From Bacteroidota bacterium (GTDB lineage Bacteria; Bacteroidota; Bacteroidia; Flavobacteriales; Flavobacteriaceae), in NCBI GenBank assembly GCA_023457535.1, contig JAEWLN010000169.1, forward strand, positions 1 through 64,000: DNA of 64,000 nucleotides, given 5' to 3'. Shown one piece after another: positions 33,887-43,249 of this stretch. Numbering within the stretch: position 1 is the first letter of the stretch; each line of letters starts with the position of its first letter. Below the pieces are notes generated by a model. The model was not told the origin of the DNA, searched no databases, and saw only the letters and a list, made by a program, of their open reading frames with translations. The translations under genes were made by a program, and so were the position numbers.

Positions 33887-35401
33887 TTGAGCCTATATAA
33901 AAAATTGTTTCAGCAAACGGCCATTTACGGGCTGGCGACGGTATTTCCGCGGATGATCAGTTTTTTTCTCGTGCCGCTTTACACCGATTTGCTGCCAAAG
34001 GAAGCCTACGGAAAAGTGACGATCATCTTTTCGTACCTGATCTTCTTCAACGTCATTCTCGCCTACGGCATGGAAACCGCATTTTTCAGGTTTTACAACA
34101 AGGAAACCGATAAGCGCAACGTGGTGGAAACCTCAATGGTGTCGATTTTTTGGACTTCGGTTGCCTTTCTGGGCATCGGGCTAGTGTTACGTAACACACT
34201 GGCGGCGTGGTCCGGCATCGATGTGCAATACATTACCTATACGGTCTGGATTTTAGTGCTTGATGCCCTGGTCGTGATCCCGTTTTCCAAGCTGCGCGCT
34301 AACCAGAGGCCGCTGTTTTACGCGATGGTGAAGATCGGGAACGTGTCGGTCAATTTGCTGCTCAATTTGTTTTTCCTGATCGCTTTGCCGCGTTTGGCCA
34401 CATCCGATCCCGACGATTTTTACAATATGATCTACGTCGAGGATTTCCAGGTCGGCTATATTTTCGTGTCCAACATCATCGCGAGCCTGCTTACTTTTCT
34501 GGTCCTGTTCCCCGATTATCTCAAGATGCGCTGGCATTTCGACGCGCGTTTGTGGAAGCAGATGATGCGCTACGGCCTGCCGATCCTCATCGCGGGAATT
34601 GCGTTTGCGATCAACGAACAATTCGACAAAATCCTGCTCGGGCAACTCCTGCCTGCGGATGTCGCCGATGCGCAAGTAGGAATTTACGCGGCCTGCTACA
34701 AACTCGGATTGTTTATGGTGCTGTTCCGGACGGCTTACACGCTGGGGATCGAACCGTTCTTTTTCAGCCACGCGGCCAGCGACAACGCGCGCGAAACCTA
34801 TGCGACCGTGACCAAATATTTTGTCATTTTCGGTTCGCTGATCATGCTTGGCGTCATCGTTTTTGCCGATGTGATCAAAGTGCTCATGATACGCGACAGT
34901 TCCTACTGGGAAGCGATGAAGGTCGTGCCTTTGATCATCCTGGCCAATTTTTTCCTCGGGATCTACACCAATTTATCGGTTTGGTACAAGCTGATCGATA
35001 AAACACATATCGGCGCCTGGATTTCGATCGTAGGGGCGGCCGTCACGCTCGGGCTCAATTTTGCGCTGATCCCGTATTTCGAAGCCCGCGGGCACAATGG
35101 CTATATGGGTTCGGCCGTAGCCACGCTTGCCGCATACGGAGCGATGATGGCCCTGTCTTATACGTTGGGAAGGAAGCAATACCCGATTCCGTACGACGGC
35201 AAAAAAATCGGCGCTTATCTTGGCTTGTCGATTGTGTTTTCGTGCATTTCGTTTTACGGATTCCGCGAGAATTACCTCGTTGGCATCGGATTGCTGCTGC
35301 TCTATATAGGCGCGATTTATTACGGCGAGCGACCGACATTACAGCGCATTTTGACCCGACGCGCCAAAGCATCGGGCCCAGCTCCCAAAACAGAATTATA
35401 A
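33887..35401 (+). CDS. Oligosaccharide flippase family protein
   Basis: The 504-residue protein has about 14 hydrophobic helices and the polysaccharide biosynthesis N-terminal signature [40 protein letters not shown] is another family feature. It is a second Wzx/MurJ-like transporter in the window, located away from the glycan locus and beside dut. Its substrate may be lipid-linked oligosaccharide. The start is a TTG at 33887. Confidence 0.85.
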   Translation: MSLYKKLFQQTAIYGLATVFPRMISFFLVPLYTDLLPKEAYGKVTIIFSYLIFFNVILAYGMETAFFRFYNKETDKRNVVETSMVSIFWTSVAFLGIGLVLRNTLAAWSGIDVQYITYTVWILVLDALVVIPFSKLRANQRPLFYAMVKIGNVSVNLLLNLFFLIALPRLATSDPDDFYNMIYVEDFQVGYIFVSNIIASLLTFLVLFPDYLKMRWHFDARLWKQMMRYGLPILIAGIAFAINEQFDKILLGQLLPADVADAQVGIYAACYKLGLFMVLFRTAYTLGIEPFFFSHAASDNARETYATVTKYFVIFGSLIMLGVIVFADVIKVLMIRDSSYWEAMKVVPLIILANFFLGIYTNLSVWYKLIDKTHIGAWISIVGAAVTLGLNFALIPYFEARGHNGYMGSAVATLAAYGAMMALSYTLGRKQYPIPYDGKKIGAYLGLSIVFSCISFYGFRENYLVGIGLLLLYIGAIYYGERPTLQRILTRRAKASGPAPKTEL

Positions 35402-35411
35402 TTTGAAAGAT

Positions 35412-35846
35412 ATGACCATTAAAATCGTCAACCAATCACAGCACGCGCTGCCCCATTATGAGTCCGACGCATCGGCCGGAATGGATTTGCGCGCCAACCT
35501 CGATGCGCCCGTAACGCTCGGCCCACTCGAGCGTGCGATCATCAAAACCGGATTGTTCATCGAACTGCCCGCAGGGTTTGAGGCCCAGGTCCGTCCACGG
35601 TCAGGGCTGGCTGCCAAAAAAGGCGTAACGGTGCTCAATTCGCCCGGAACGATCGATGCGGATTATCGCGGTGAAATCGGGGTAATTTTAGTAAATTTAT
35701 CCAATGAACCATTTGTGGTCGAAAACGGCGAACGCATCGCCCAGCTCATCATCGCAAAACACGAACGCGCCGAGTGGCAAACTGTAGACGTTTTGACCCA
35801 AACTGTTCGCGGAACGGGCGGATTTGGCTCGACCGGTGTGAAGTAG
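35412..35846 (+). CDS. dut: dUTP diphosphatase
   Basis: The 144-residue trimeric dUTPase hydrolyses dUTP to dUMP and keeps uracil out of DNA. Its five motifs are visible: [51 protein letters not shown] and the C-terminal arm GTGGFGSTG. The ATG at 35412 is preferred over an upstream in-frame TTG because it matches the family start. Confidence 0.96.
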   Translation: MTIKIVNQSQHALPHYESDASAGMDLRANLDAPVTLGPLERAIIKTGLFIELPAGFEAQVRPRSGLAAKKGVTVLNSPGTIDADYRGEIGVILVNLSNEPFVVENGERIAQLIIAKHERAEWQTVDVLTQTVRGTGGFGSTGVK

Positions 35847-35919
35847 ACTGTCAATAACTAAATCAAAACTGTGCAAACGTTGCGAAAAACTTCGTGAACT
35901 TTGCGGTAAAACCAAATAC

Positions 35920-36930
35920 ATGAAAATCATCGTTCCAATGGCCGGACGCGGTTCGCGCCTCAGACCTCATACTTTAACAGTTCCCAAACCACTGATCCCG
36001 ATTGCCGGCAAACCCATCGTGCACCGGTTGGTAGAAGACATTGCCGGGGTGATCAACCAGCAAATCGATGAGATCGCGTTCATCATCCACAAAGATTTTG
36101 GTCCGCAGGTCGAAAAGGATCTGATCGCGATTGCAGAAAAACTCGGCTCAAAAGGCACGATCTATTACCAGAATGAAGCACTCGGAACCGCGCATGCGAT
36201 CCTGTGTGCAAAGGATTCGATGTCCGGACCTATTGTGGTGGCATACGCCGATACGCTGTTCCGCGCCGATTTCACGCTCGATACTACAGCCGACAGCGTG
36301 ATCTGGGTCAAGCAGGTGGAAGATCCGAGCGCGTTTGGCGTCGTACAGCTCGACAGTGAAAACCGCATTGTGGATTTTGTCGAAAAACCGAAGGAATTTG
36401 TGTCGGATCTGGCCATTATCGGGATCTACTATTTCAAATCGGGCGAAACTTTACGCGCCGAATTGCAATACCTTTTGGATAACAACGTTGTAAAAGGCGG
36501 CGAATACCAACTCACGGACGGACTCGAGAACATGAAGGTCAAAGGGCTCAAATTTGTGCCGGGCAAAGTAGACGAGTGGATGGATTGCGGCAACAAGAAT
36601 GTAACGGTCGAGACCAATTCGCGTTTGCTGGGCTTTTTGCAAACCGATGGTGAAAACCTCGTGTCGGACAGCGCGCGTATCGAAAACGCCACGATCATTC
36701 CACCGTGTTTTATCGGCGATGATGTGGTTTTGATCAATTCGACGGTAGGTCCGAACGTATCGCTCGGAAAAGCAACGCATGTAACTGATTCGACGATCAA
36801 AAATAGCCTCGTGCAAACGCATGCGCACATCAGGAACGCGAATTTAGACAACGCGATGATTGGCAACCACGCATCGTTTGACGGTAATTTTACAAGCATC
36901 AGCATTGGTGATTATTCAGTTTTGGAATAG
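35920..36930 (+). CDS. Sugar-phosphate nucleotidyltransferase
   Basis: The 336-residue protein has MAGRGSRLRPHTLTVPKPL, the activated-sugar binding loop, and the later VEKPKEF and DEWMDCGNK. The C-terminal 90 residues are hexapeptide-like repeats (SARIENATIIPPCFIGDDV, GPNVSLGKATHV). It makes a nucleotide sugar such as dTDP- or UDP-glucose; the exact base and sugar cannot be read off. It is followed without a gap by the TPR gene. Confidence 0.88.
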   Translation: MKIIVPMAGRGSRLRPHTLTVPKPLIPIAGKPIVHRLVEDIAGVINQQIDEIAFIIHKDFGPQVEKDLIAIAEKLGSKGTIYYQNEALGTAHAILCAKDSMSGPIVVAYADTLFRADFTLDTTADSVIWVKQVEDPSAFGVVQLDSENRIVDFVEKPKEFVSDLAIIGIYYFKSGETLRAELQYLLDNNVVKGGEYQLTDGLENMKVKGLKFVPGKVDEWMDCGNKNVTVETNSRLLGFLQTDGENLVSDSARIENATIIPPCFIGDDVVLINSTVGPNVSLGKATHVTDSTIKNSLVQTHAHIRNANLDNAMIGNHASFDGNFTSISIGDYSVLE

Positions 36931-38262
36931 ATGAAAAAGGGATTGTGGATAGCGGTTTTGTTGGTTTCGGGTGTGCTTTCGGCGCAAACCGAGCCGGAAG
37001 ACATTGCCTATAACGCCACCGAATTCCAGGATGCCTTTTACGAATCGCTCAAGCAAAAAGGCATCGAAAATTACGACAAAGCGATCGCCTCGCTCGAAAA
37101 ATGCCAAAAGCTTGAACCCAATAACGCCACGGTCATTTTTGAACTCGGCAAGAATTACCTGGCGCTCAAGGATTATAAAAAAGCGTACGAATCCTTTGAG
37201 AAAGCCGCCAAAATCGACCCGATGAATAAATGGTTCTGGGTGGGCATGTACGATGTTTGCTACGAAACCCGCGACTGGGAACAGGCCATTGTCATTGTCA
37301 ACAAACTCGTTGCGTTCAAGCGTGAATACAAAGAAGACCTGGTGTCATTGTACATGAATACCCAACAGTTCGACAAAGCGCTTTTGCTGATCAACGAGCT
37401 GAATGAGACCGTCGGCAAAACCGATATGCGCGAGAATTACAAAATGCAAATCCTGCGCGACACCAAATACCAGGGATCTGAAAAGGACAACCTGCTGGCG
37501 GCGATCAAAAAGAATCCCAAGGATGAAGCCAGTTACATCGCATTGATTTACATGTATTCTGAAAGCAACCAGGAAGACAAGGCGGTCGAAATTGCCAAAC
37601 AGCTCGAGCGCGAAATTCCCACATCCGATTTTGCGCAGGTGAGCCTTTTTAAAGAGCATTTGAACCGCGGCGATGGCGCCAAGGCGGCCAAATCGATGAA
37701 CATGGCATTGGCCAGCGAAAAGATCGACCAAAAGATCAAACACCGCATGCTCAACGAATTTTTGATTTTCGTTAAGGACAAGCCGCAGTTCGAACCGGAT
37801 CTGGACAATGCGATAGGCTATTTCAAAGACGATAAGCAGGTGCCTGTAGCGCGTGAGATCGGCAAATTTTACCACGCCAAAAAAAACTGGGACAAGGCGG
37901 CCAAATATTACGAAATGCATCTGGGCAGCGCATCGGACGATGTGGAAACCACATTGCTGTTGTTTGAAGCATATACGCAAAAATCACAATTCGATACGAT
38001 GGGCAAGCGCGCTGAGGCGATGATCGAGCTTTATCCGCTACAGCCGCAATTCTACTATTATGCCGGACTGGCCTATAACCAGCAAAAGAATTTTAAAAAA
38101 GCCAAAGATTTGCTCGAAATGGGCCTCGATTACCTGGTCAATGACACGGCACTTGAGATCAATTTCAACATCCAGCTGGGGGAAGCCTATAACGGATTGG
38201 GCGACATGAAAAAGAAAGAAGCTTATTTCCAGAAGGCCGATAAGCTGTTAAACAAAAAATAA
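36931..38262 (+). CDS. Secreted TPR protein
   Basis: The 443-residue protein has a cleavable signal peptide (MKKGLWIAVLLVSGVLSAQT), and most of the rest is tetratricopeptide repeats, clearest at residues 45-115 (NYDKAIASLEKCQKLEPNNA, DYKKAYESFEKAAKIDP) and 310-440. Such proteins are periplasmic or outer-membrane-associated scaffolds in flavobacteria. Its start follows the stop of the nucleotidyltransferase directly, and it overlaps the next gene by one base. Confidence 0.85.
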   Translation: MKKGLWIAVLLVSGVLSAQTEPEDIAYNATEFQDAFYESLKQKGIENYDKAIASLEKCQKLEPNNATVIFELGKNYLALKDYKKAYESFEKAAKIDPMNKWFWVGMYDVCYETRDWEQAIVIVNKLVAFKREYKEDLVSLYMNTQQFDKALLLINELNETVGKTDMRENYKMQILRDTKYQGSEKDNLLAAIKKNPKDEASYIALIYMYSESNQEDKAVEIAKQLEREIPTSDFAQVSLFKEHLNRGDGAKAAKSMNMALASEKIDQKIKHRMLNEFLIFVKDKPQFEPDLDNAIGYFKDDKQVPVAREIGKFYHAKKNWDKAAKYYEMHLGSASDDVETTLLLFEAYTQKSQFDTMGKRAEAMIELYPLQPQFYYYAGLAYNQQKNFKKAKDLLEMGLDYLVNDTALEINFNIQLGEAYNGLGDMKKKEAYFQKADKLLNKK

Positions 38263-39032
38263 TGAACAAATACATAGCAGGGTTGGCATTGGTCGCATTG
38301 TGCGCGTGCAAGACCGCAAAACCCGTTGCCACTACTACGGAAAAAACCATTGAAAAAACCGGATCTTCCAACGTCATCGCCGGACATTACGCAGTGCCGA
38401 GACAGTTTTCGACCGCGTACATCAAGGCATCGGTTCGGTATGAGGACGCCAGGAACAAACAAAACGTATCGGCAGAAATCCGCATCAAAAAAGACGAAAC
38501 AATTCTGGTCAGCGTTCGCGTACTCGGCATCACGATGGCCAAGGCGCTGATCACCCCGCGTGAGGTAAAATATTACGAAAAGATCAACGGCGAATATTTC
38601 GAAGGCGATTATGCAGCCCTGACAAAATTCCTGGGCACCGACCTGGATTTCCAGAAAGTGCAGAATTTGCTGATCGGACAGGCGATGGACGATCTCAACG
38701 CCACGGCTTTCACCACGTCGACTGAGAACAATCTCTACAAATTGGAAAGCCGCGCCGGCAACGTCAAGCAATTCTTTTTTGAACCTGCGCAGTTCTGGCT
38801 TGTAGGCCAACGCATCGAGCAGCCGGAAAAACAGCGCAGCATGCAGGTCAATTATTCCAATTATGTGACGGCAGGTGCGGCAGTATTCCCCAGGTCGCTG
38901 CTCATTGACGCGCTGCAACCCAAAGGAAAGACCACCATTGAGGTCGATATCCAGTCGATCGATGTGGACCGGCCGCTTACGTTCCCGTACAGCGTTCCCG
39001 GCGGTTATGAAAGAATCCAGATAAATGATTAG
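38262..39032 (+). CDS. DUF4292 lipoprotein
   Basis: The 256-residue lipoprotein has the lipobox ALCAC in its first 20 residues. The mature part, with VRYEDARNKQNVSAEIRIKK and LGITMAKALITPREVKYYEK, fits DUF4292, a family with a LolA/LolB-like fold in Bacteroidota. A role in lipoprotein or lipid handling at the outer membrane is a guess based on that fold. It sits between a TPR protein and a peptidoglycan-remodelling protein. Confidence 0.8.
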   Translation: MNKYIAGLALVALCACKTAKPVATTTEKTIEKTGSSNVIAGHYAVPRQFSTAYIKASVRYEDARNKQNVSAEIRIKKDETILVSVRVLGITMAKALITPREVKYYEKINGEYFEGDYAALTKFLGTDLDFQKVQNLLIGQAMDDLNATAFTTSTENNLYKLESRAGNVKQFFFEPAQFWLVGQRIEQPEKQRSMQVNYSNYVTAGAAVFPRSLLIDALQPKGKTTIEVDIQSIDVDRPLTFPYSVPGGYERIQIND

Positions 39033-39046
39033 ATTTGCCTAAACCA

Positions 39047-40312
39047 ATGTATATGCCCAAACAGCTATTGACCCTGATTTTTTTGTGCGTTTCATGTTTT
39101 GCGTGGAGCCAGCAAACGCAGGAAAAACTCGAAAAACGCAAAGCGCAGATCCTCAAGGAAATTCAAGAAAAGGAAGCGCAGTTGCAGGAGTACCGTTCGC
39201 AGGAGAAATCCGTCAAGAGCCAATTGGAACTGCAGCGCGAGAAAATCCAGCTCAAACAAAAACTCATCAGCACCACTGAGAAGCAAACCAAGGTGCTCAA
39301 CAACGACATCTACATCAACCAGGTCAACATCAACCGGCTCAAAAAGGAATTGGAAATCCTCAAGGAAGATTACGCCGAGATGATCCTCAAATCGTACAAA
39401 GCCCGGTCCGAGCGCAGCCGCGTGATGTTTTTGCTGTCCTCGCAAAACTTCCTTCAGGCGTATAAACGCGCGCAATACATGAAGCAATACGCGAGCTACA
39501 GACGCGCCCAGGGCCAGGAAATCGTAGAAAAATCCAAAGAGCTCGAAGACCGGACCCAGCAAATCGTTGTCCAAAAGGACGAAAAGCAAAAGCTGCTCAA
39601 AGAGAACGAAAAGGAAAAGCAAATCCTCGAAAAGGAAAAGCAGGAGCAGGAGGAAGTGGCCAAAGCGATCAAGAAATCAAAAAACCAGGTCGCCGCAGAA
39701 ATCAGGAAAAAGCAACAGGAAACCAAGGCCATCGACCGCCAGATCGATAAGTTAATCCGCGAGGCCATCGCCGCTGCGAATAAGAAAACCGCGGCTGCAA
39801 ACAAAAAGGCCAATCCAAAATCGACCACGCCGGCCAAGACCAAAGAGGTCGAAACCGCTACTAAAATCGTCCTTACGCCAGAGGGCAAAATCATCGCCGA
39901 CAACTTCAGGTCCAACAAAGGCCGCCTGCCATGGCCGGTTGAAAAAGGGTTTGTATCGCTCGGATATGGCGACCAGCCGCATCCCGTGTACAAATCGCTC
40001 GTCGTACACAATTCAGGCGTCGAGATCACCACCGATCAAGGTGCCAGTGCGCGCGCGGTTTTCGACGGTGAAGTCATCAAAGTCATGGTCCTTTCGCCGG
40101 TCAACCGCGCGGTCATGATCCAGCACGGGGATTATTTTACCGTGTACCAAAACCTCTCGAGCGTCAATGTCAGCAAAGGCGACAAGGTCAGGATCAAGGA
40201 AACCATCGGCAAGATCCGCACCAACGGCGACACAGGCAAGACCGTGCTCAAATTCACGATTTCGCAAAATACCACCTATAACAATCCCGCGGGTTGGTTG
40301 TCCAATATGTAA
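39047..40312 (+). CDS. EnvC-like murein hydrolase activator (M23 family)
   Basis: The 421-residue secreted protein has a signal peptide, a long coiled coil over about residues 20-240, a basic linker, and a C-terminal LytM/M23 domain from about residue 295 (GRLPWPVEKGFVSLGYG, HNSGVEITTDQGASARAVFDG). The LytM zinc ligands look degenerate (no HxxxD; HGDYFTVYQNL lacks the final HxH), as in EnvC, which activates amidases and does not cut itself. ATG 39047 or 39053 are both possible starts. Confidence 0.87.
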   Translation: MYMPKQLLTLIFLCVSCFAWSQQTQEKLEKRKAQILKEIQEKEAQLQEYRSQEKSVKSQLELQREKIQLKQKLISTTEKQTKVLNNDIYINQVNINRLKKELEILKEDYAEMILKSYKARSERSRVMFLLSSQNFLQAYKRAQYMKQYASYRRAQGQEIVEKSKELEDRTQQIVVQKDEKQKLLKENEKEKQILEKEKQEQEEVAKAIKKSKNQVAAEIRKKQQETKAIDRQIDKLIREAIAAANKKTAAANKKANPKSTTPAKTKEVETATKIVLTPEGKIIADNFRSNKGRLPWPVEKGFVSLGYGDQPHPVYKSLVVHNSGVEITTDQGASARAVFDGEVIKVMVLSPVNRAVMIQHGDYFTVYQNLSSVNVSKGDKVRIKETIGKIRTNGDTGKTVLKFTISQNTTYNNPAGWLSNM

Positions 40313-40336
40313 AATAAGAACCGTTTAAAATCAAGG

Positions 40337-40361
40337 GCCGGAATCATTTTCCGGCTTTTTT
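40337..40361 (+). terminator. Terminator after the EnvC-like gene
   Basis: GCCGGAA (40337-40343) pairs with TTCCGGC (40349-40355) over TCATT, followed by T6. Confidence 0.8.
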
Positions 40362-40362
40362 A

Positions 40363-40475
40363 TTTGGGCGTGCGGCGGAGGTTGCCCCTGGTTAAACAAA
40401 AGCCAACGTGCCGCCGTCGGGCTGTACGCGGTGCGCGGCACCTTGCTTCCATCCCTCACGCAAGGTAGCGTGTAA
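40363..40475. repeat. Dispersed intergenic repeat, type B, copy 1
   Basis: It starts with TTGGGCGTGC and ends with GCTTCCATCCCTCACGC, with GTCGGGCTGTACGC in the middle. The same ends occur at 51172-51291. From memory, elements of this form are widespread in Flavobacterium and relatives. It lies between the convergent EnvC-like and thioesterase genes. Confidence 0.75.
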
Positions 40476-40522
40476 AATTTAAAATTGTCTTCGTTCGACG
40501 TTCGACATTGGTCATTCGACCT

Positions 40523-41032
40523 TTAAAAAAACAACGCCTTCAACTCCGTTGCTTCGGCGGGCTTTATTTTTCCGGCCAGCACCAAACTGAGCTGTTTTCT
40601 TCTGAGCGCGGCGTCGAATCGCTCTTTTTCGAGATCGGTTTCAGGCGTCACCGGCGGCACGCTCACCGGTCGGCCCTGCTCGTCAACGGCCACAAACGAA
40701 TAGATCGCCTCGTTCGCCTTGGCGCGCACCCCTGATTCGCGGTCCTCGATCCACACATCGATAAAAATTTCCATCGACGTATTGAAACTGCGCGATACTT
40801 TGGCTTCGATCGTCACTACGCTGCCGAGGGCGATCGATCGGTTGAACGCGACGTGATTGACCGACGCCGTCACCACAATACGCCGCGAATGGCGTCTTGC
40901 AGCAATACTGGCGGCGCGGTCCATGCGCGCGAGCAGTTCACCTCCAAATAGGTTGTTGAGCGGATTGGTTTCGCTGGGAAGGACTAAATCTGTAAGAATG
41001 GTCAGGGATTCGGCGGGAGTTTTGGCTTGCAT
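40523..41032 (-). CDS. Acyl-CoA thioesterase (hotdog fold)
   Basis: The 169-residue protein matches the YciA/BACH-type acyl-CoA hydrolases: LVLPSETNPLNNLFGGELLA, MDRAASIAARRHS, VNHVAFNRSIALGSVV and ANEAIYSFVAVD. It hydrolyses acyl-CoA to free fatty acid and CoA in the cytoplasm. The ATG at 41032 is preferred over 41050 because a -7 box (TACCTTTG, 41048-41055, minus strand) overlaps the longer start. Confidence 0.9.
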   Translation of the reverse strand: MQAKTPAESLTILTDLVLPSETNPLNNLFGGELLARMDRAASIAARRHSRRIVVTASVNHVAFNRSIALGSVVTIEAKVSRSFNTSMEIFIDVWIEDRESGVRAKANEAIYSFVAVDEQGRPVSVPPVTPETDLEKERFDAALRRKQLSLVLAGKIKPAEATELKALFF

Positions 41033-41047
41033 GTGTGGTGTTTTGTG

Positions 41048-41055
41048 CAAAGGTA
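41048..41055 (-). promoter_or_regulatory. Candidate -7 box for thioesterase (TACCTTTG)
   Basis: On the minus strand TACCTTTG lies 15 bases before the ATG at 41032. A TTG at 41070-41072 gives a spacer of 14, shorter than usual. Confidence 0.45.
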
Positions 41056-41107
41056 AGGCAACCCGGCGGCAAAAAAAAATGACCCGAAGGCCATTGTGTT
41101 TGATGCG

Positions 41108-42046
41108 TTACAGCGATTTGATCATTAGCCACGCGTCTTTATTGGTCGAATCCTGGATTTGCTTCATTGCCTGTTGTGCCTCTGCATAAGTAGCGTAACT
41201 GCCGTAAAGCACCGGGAAATTTCCATGTCGGTTGGCTTTGATGCGGCGCGCTTTGAATCCTGCCGCTACGAGATCGGTGTAAGCTTTTTGCGCATTTTCA
41301 TCGCTGCGGAACACACCTGCCACGATGTGATACGATAATTTTTCTTCTTTGACGACGAGTTTTACGGCCGGAATCGGGCTTTCGATCATGAACGTGGCCT
41401 GTTGGATGCGATCCTGGACTTTTTTCTGTACGTTGGTCTCTACAATTAGCGTTTGCTCGGCCACGTGATCCCGGAACAACTTAAATCCTATCGTGCCAGC
41501 CACGCCCAAGGCGAGTACGAATACTGCCGCATATTTAAGATACGAACGGCTTTCGCGTTTTTCAGGCGTGATGGCCAGCGTCGGAACCTCTTCTTCAAGG
41601 ACCTCCACTTCTTTTTTGTATTGCTCGCGTTTGATCGCCGGCGACACAAATGAATTGAGTCCGAACGATTCTTTAAGGTAATTAATGTTTTCAGAAGGTG
41701 TGAAAACCACTTTCTTTTCACTGTTGAGCGACAGTTCGCCTACATTCTTCAGGGTAAAGCGCTCGTTGACCTGCAAGATGCTGTTCCATATCACCACTTC
41801 GCTGTCAATAGACGCCACCGCGTTTTCATACGTGGTTTTTTCGGCCTGTGCGATGTGGTTGGCGAGCAACCCGTCATTGTTCTTTAACTGGGCGTTGAAC
41901 GAAACCACTTTCTTGGGCGGATAGAACGAATGCGTATTTTCGTGCAGGTGCGCGGACTGGATTTCAGTCAAAAACGCGCCAAAACCCGGGACGGTTACAC
42001 ATTGGTGCCGGTATAAAAGCTGTGAAATGTATTGTTCAATCTTCAT
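41108..42046 (-). CDS. HU-CCDC81 and SPOR domain membrane protein
   Basis: The 312-residue protein has three parts. Residues about 1-125 are an HU-CCDC81-like pair (QYISQLLYRHQCVTVPGFGAF, FTLKNVGELSLN), related to the HU DNA-binding fold. A single helix follows at about 170-190 (YAAVFVLALGVAGTIGFKLF). Residues about 235-312 are a SPOR domain (SYHIVAGVFRSDENAQKAYT), which binds denuded peptidoglycan at division sites. The topology puts the HU-like part in the cytoplasm and SPOR in the periplasm. Function is unknown; a role at the septum is inferred. Confidence 0.85.
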   Translation of the reverse strand: MKIEQYISQLLYRHQCVTVPGFGAFLTEIQSAHLHENTHSFYPPKKVVSFNAQLKNNDGLLANHIAQAEKTTYENAVASIDSEVVIWNSILQVNERFTLKNVGELSLNSEKKVVFTPSENINYLKESFGLNSFVSPAIKREQYKKEVEVLEEEVPTLAITPEKRESRSYLKYAAVFVLALGVAGTIGFKLFRDHVAEQTLIVETNVQKKVQDRIQQATFMIESPIPAVKLVVKEEKLSYHIVAGVFRSDENAQKAYTDLVAAGFKARRIKANRHGNFPVLYGSYATYAEAQQAMKQIQDSTNKDAWLMIKSL

Positions 42047-42051
42047 AGAAA

Positions 42052-42080
42052 CAAAGTTATTGAATGTGCTAACAATCCAA
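42052..42080 (-). promoter_or_regulatory. Promoter of HU-CCDC81/SPOR gene (TTG-N18-TAACTTTG)
   Basis: On the minus strand TTG (42078-42080) and TAACTTTG (42052-42059) are separated by 18 bases, within the flavobacterial range. The ATG at 42046 is only 5 bases after the -7 box, so the transcript may be leaderless or nearly so. Confidence 0.55.
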
Positions 42081-42148
42081 AATTTTATTCACAATTTTTA
42101 TCAACAATCCCGATAAAAATTTATAGTTTTAAGGTTCAACGATTTACT

Positions 42149-43249
42149 ATGCGCCACGAAGATTTATTTTATGTATTAGCCTTGCTAAGAGTAGACGGCG
42201 TGGGCGATGTTGTCGCCAAGAAGCTGCTCTCTCATTTTGGTTCGGGCCATTCGGTGTTCCAGGCCAAACCAGCGGAACTTGCCGCGGCCGGCGTTGCCAG
42301 GAACGTCATCAACGGGCTCAGGTCCCCTCAAAAAGCGTTTACCTATGCGCAGTCCGAACTGCGGTTCATCGAAAAGAACCAAATCCGGTTCTGTGCGTTC
42401 GACGATGAGCACTATCCGGACCGGCTCAGGCATTGCCAGGACGGACCGGTGTTGCTATTCGGATCGGGCCATATCAACTGGGCAAACCGCCGCGTGATCA
42501 GCATTGTCGGGACGCGCAATATTACGGCGTATGGTGTCGAGGTGTGCCGTTCACTGATTGCCGATCTTGCGCCGCTGGATCCCATTATTGTCAGCGGATT
42601 CGCCTACGGGGTAGACATTGCCGCGCATCTGGCTGCCGTAGATCACGGCCTGCAAACCATCGGCGTGGTCGCGCATGGTCTTAACCAGATTTATCCGCAG
42701 CGCCACCAAAAATATGTAGGGCAAGTGGAAGCCAATGGTGGTTTTTTGACCGAATTCTGGAGCGATTCGTATCCGGCGCCGGAGAATTTTGTGCGCCGTA
42801 ACCGAATTGTAGCAGGACTATCGGAGGCGACCATTGTGGTTGAGTCTGCCGATAAAGGCGGATCGCTGATCACTGCAAACATCGCCAATGATTACAACCG
42901 CGAGGTGTTTGCCGTGCCGGGCCGCACGTCGGACAAATACAGTCAGGGCTGCAACCGTTTGATCAAAACCCAGCGCGCGCATTGTTTGACCAGTGCCGCA
43001 GATTTGGTCTACGTACTCAATTGGGACCTGCAACCCAAAGCCAAACCCGTGCAAAAACAACTGTTTGTCTCGCTGGATCCGGACGAGCAGCCCGTCTATG
43101 ATTTTCTCGTTCACAACGGCAAAGAATTGCTCGATGTGATTGCGTTACAATGTCAGTTGCCCATACACCGGCTCTCCGGGTTGTTGCTCAACATGGAGCT
43201 TAAAGGTGTGGTGCGGCCATTGCCTGGCAAAATCTTCGAAGCGGTTTAG
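42149..43249 (+). CDS. dprA: DNA-processing protein DprA
   Basis: The 366-residue protein loads RecA onto incoming single-stranded DNA in natural transformation. The N-terminal part has a helix-hairpin-helix region (RVDGVGDVVAKKLLSHFG). The Rossmann core has SIVGTRNITAYG, SGFAYGVDIAAHLAA, GLNQIYPQRH, FPVPG-type EVFAVPGRTSD and GCNRLIK. A winged-helix-like C-terminus follows. The ATG at 42149 matches the family start; the upstream extension to 42032 would overlap the divergent gene. Confidence 0.94.
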   Translation: MRHEDLFYVLALLRVDGVGDVVAKKLLSHFGSGHSVFQAKPAELAAAGVARNVINGLRSPQKAFTYAQSELRFIEKNQIRFCAFDDEHYPDRLRHCQDGPVLLFGSGHINWANRRVISIVGTRNITAYGVEVCRSLIADLAPLDPIIVSGFAYGVDIAAHLAAVDHGLQTIGVVAHGLNQIYPQRHQKYVGQVEANGGFLTEFWSDSYPAPENFVRRNRIVAGLSEATIVVESADKGGSLITANIANDYNREVFAVPGRTSDKYSQGCNRLIKTQRAHCLTSAADLVYVLNWDLQPKAKPVQKQLFVSLDPDEQPVYDFLVHNGKELLDVIALQCQLPIHRLSGLLLNMELKGVVRPLPGKIFEAV

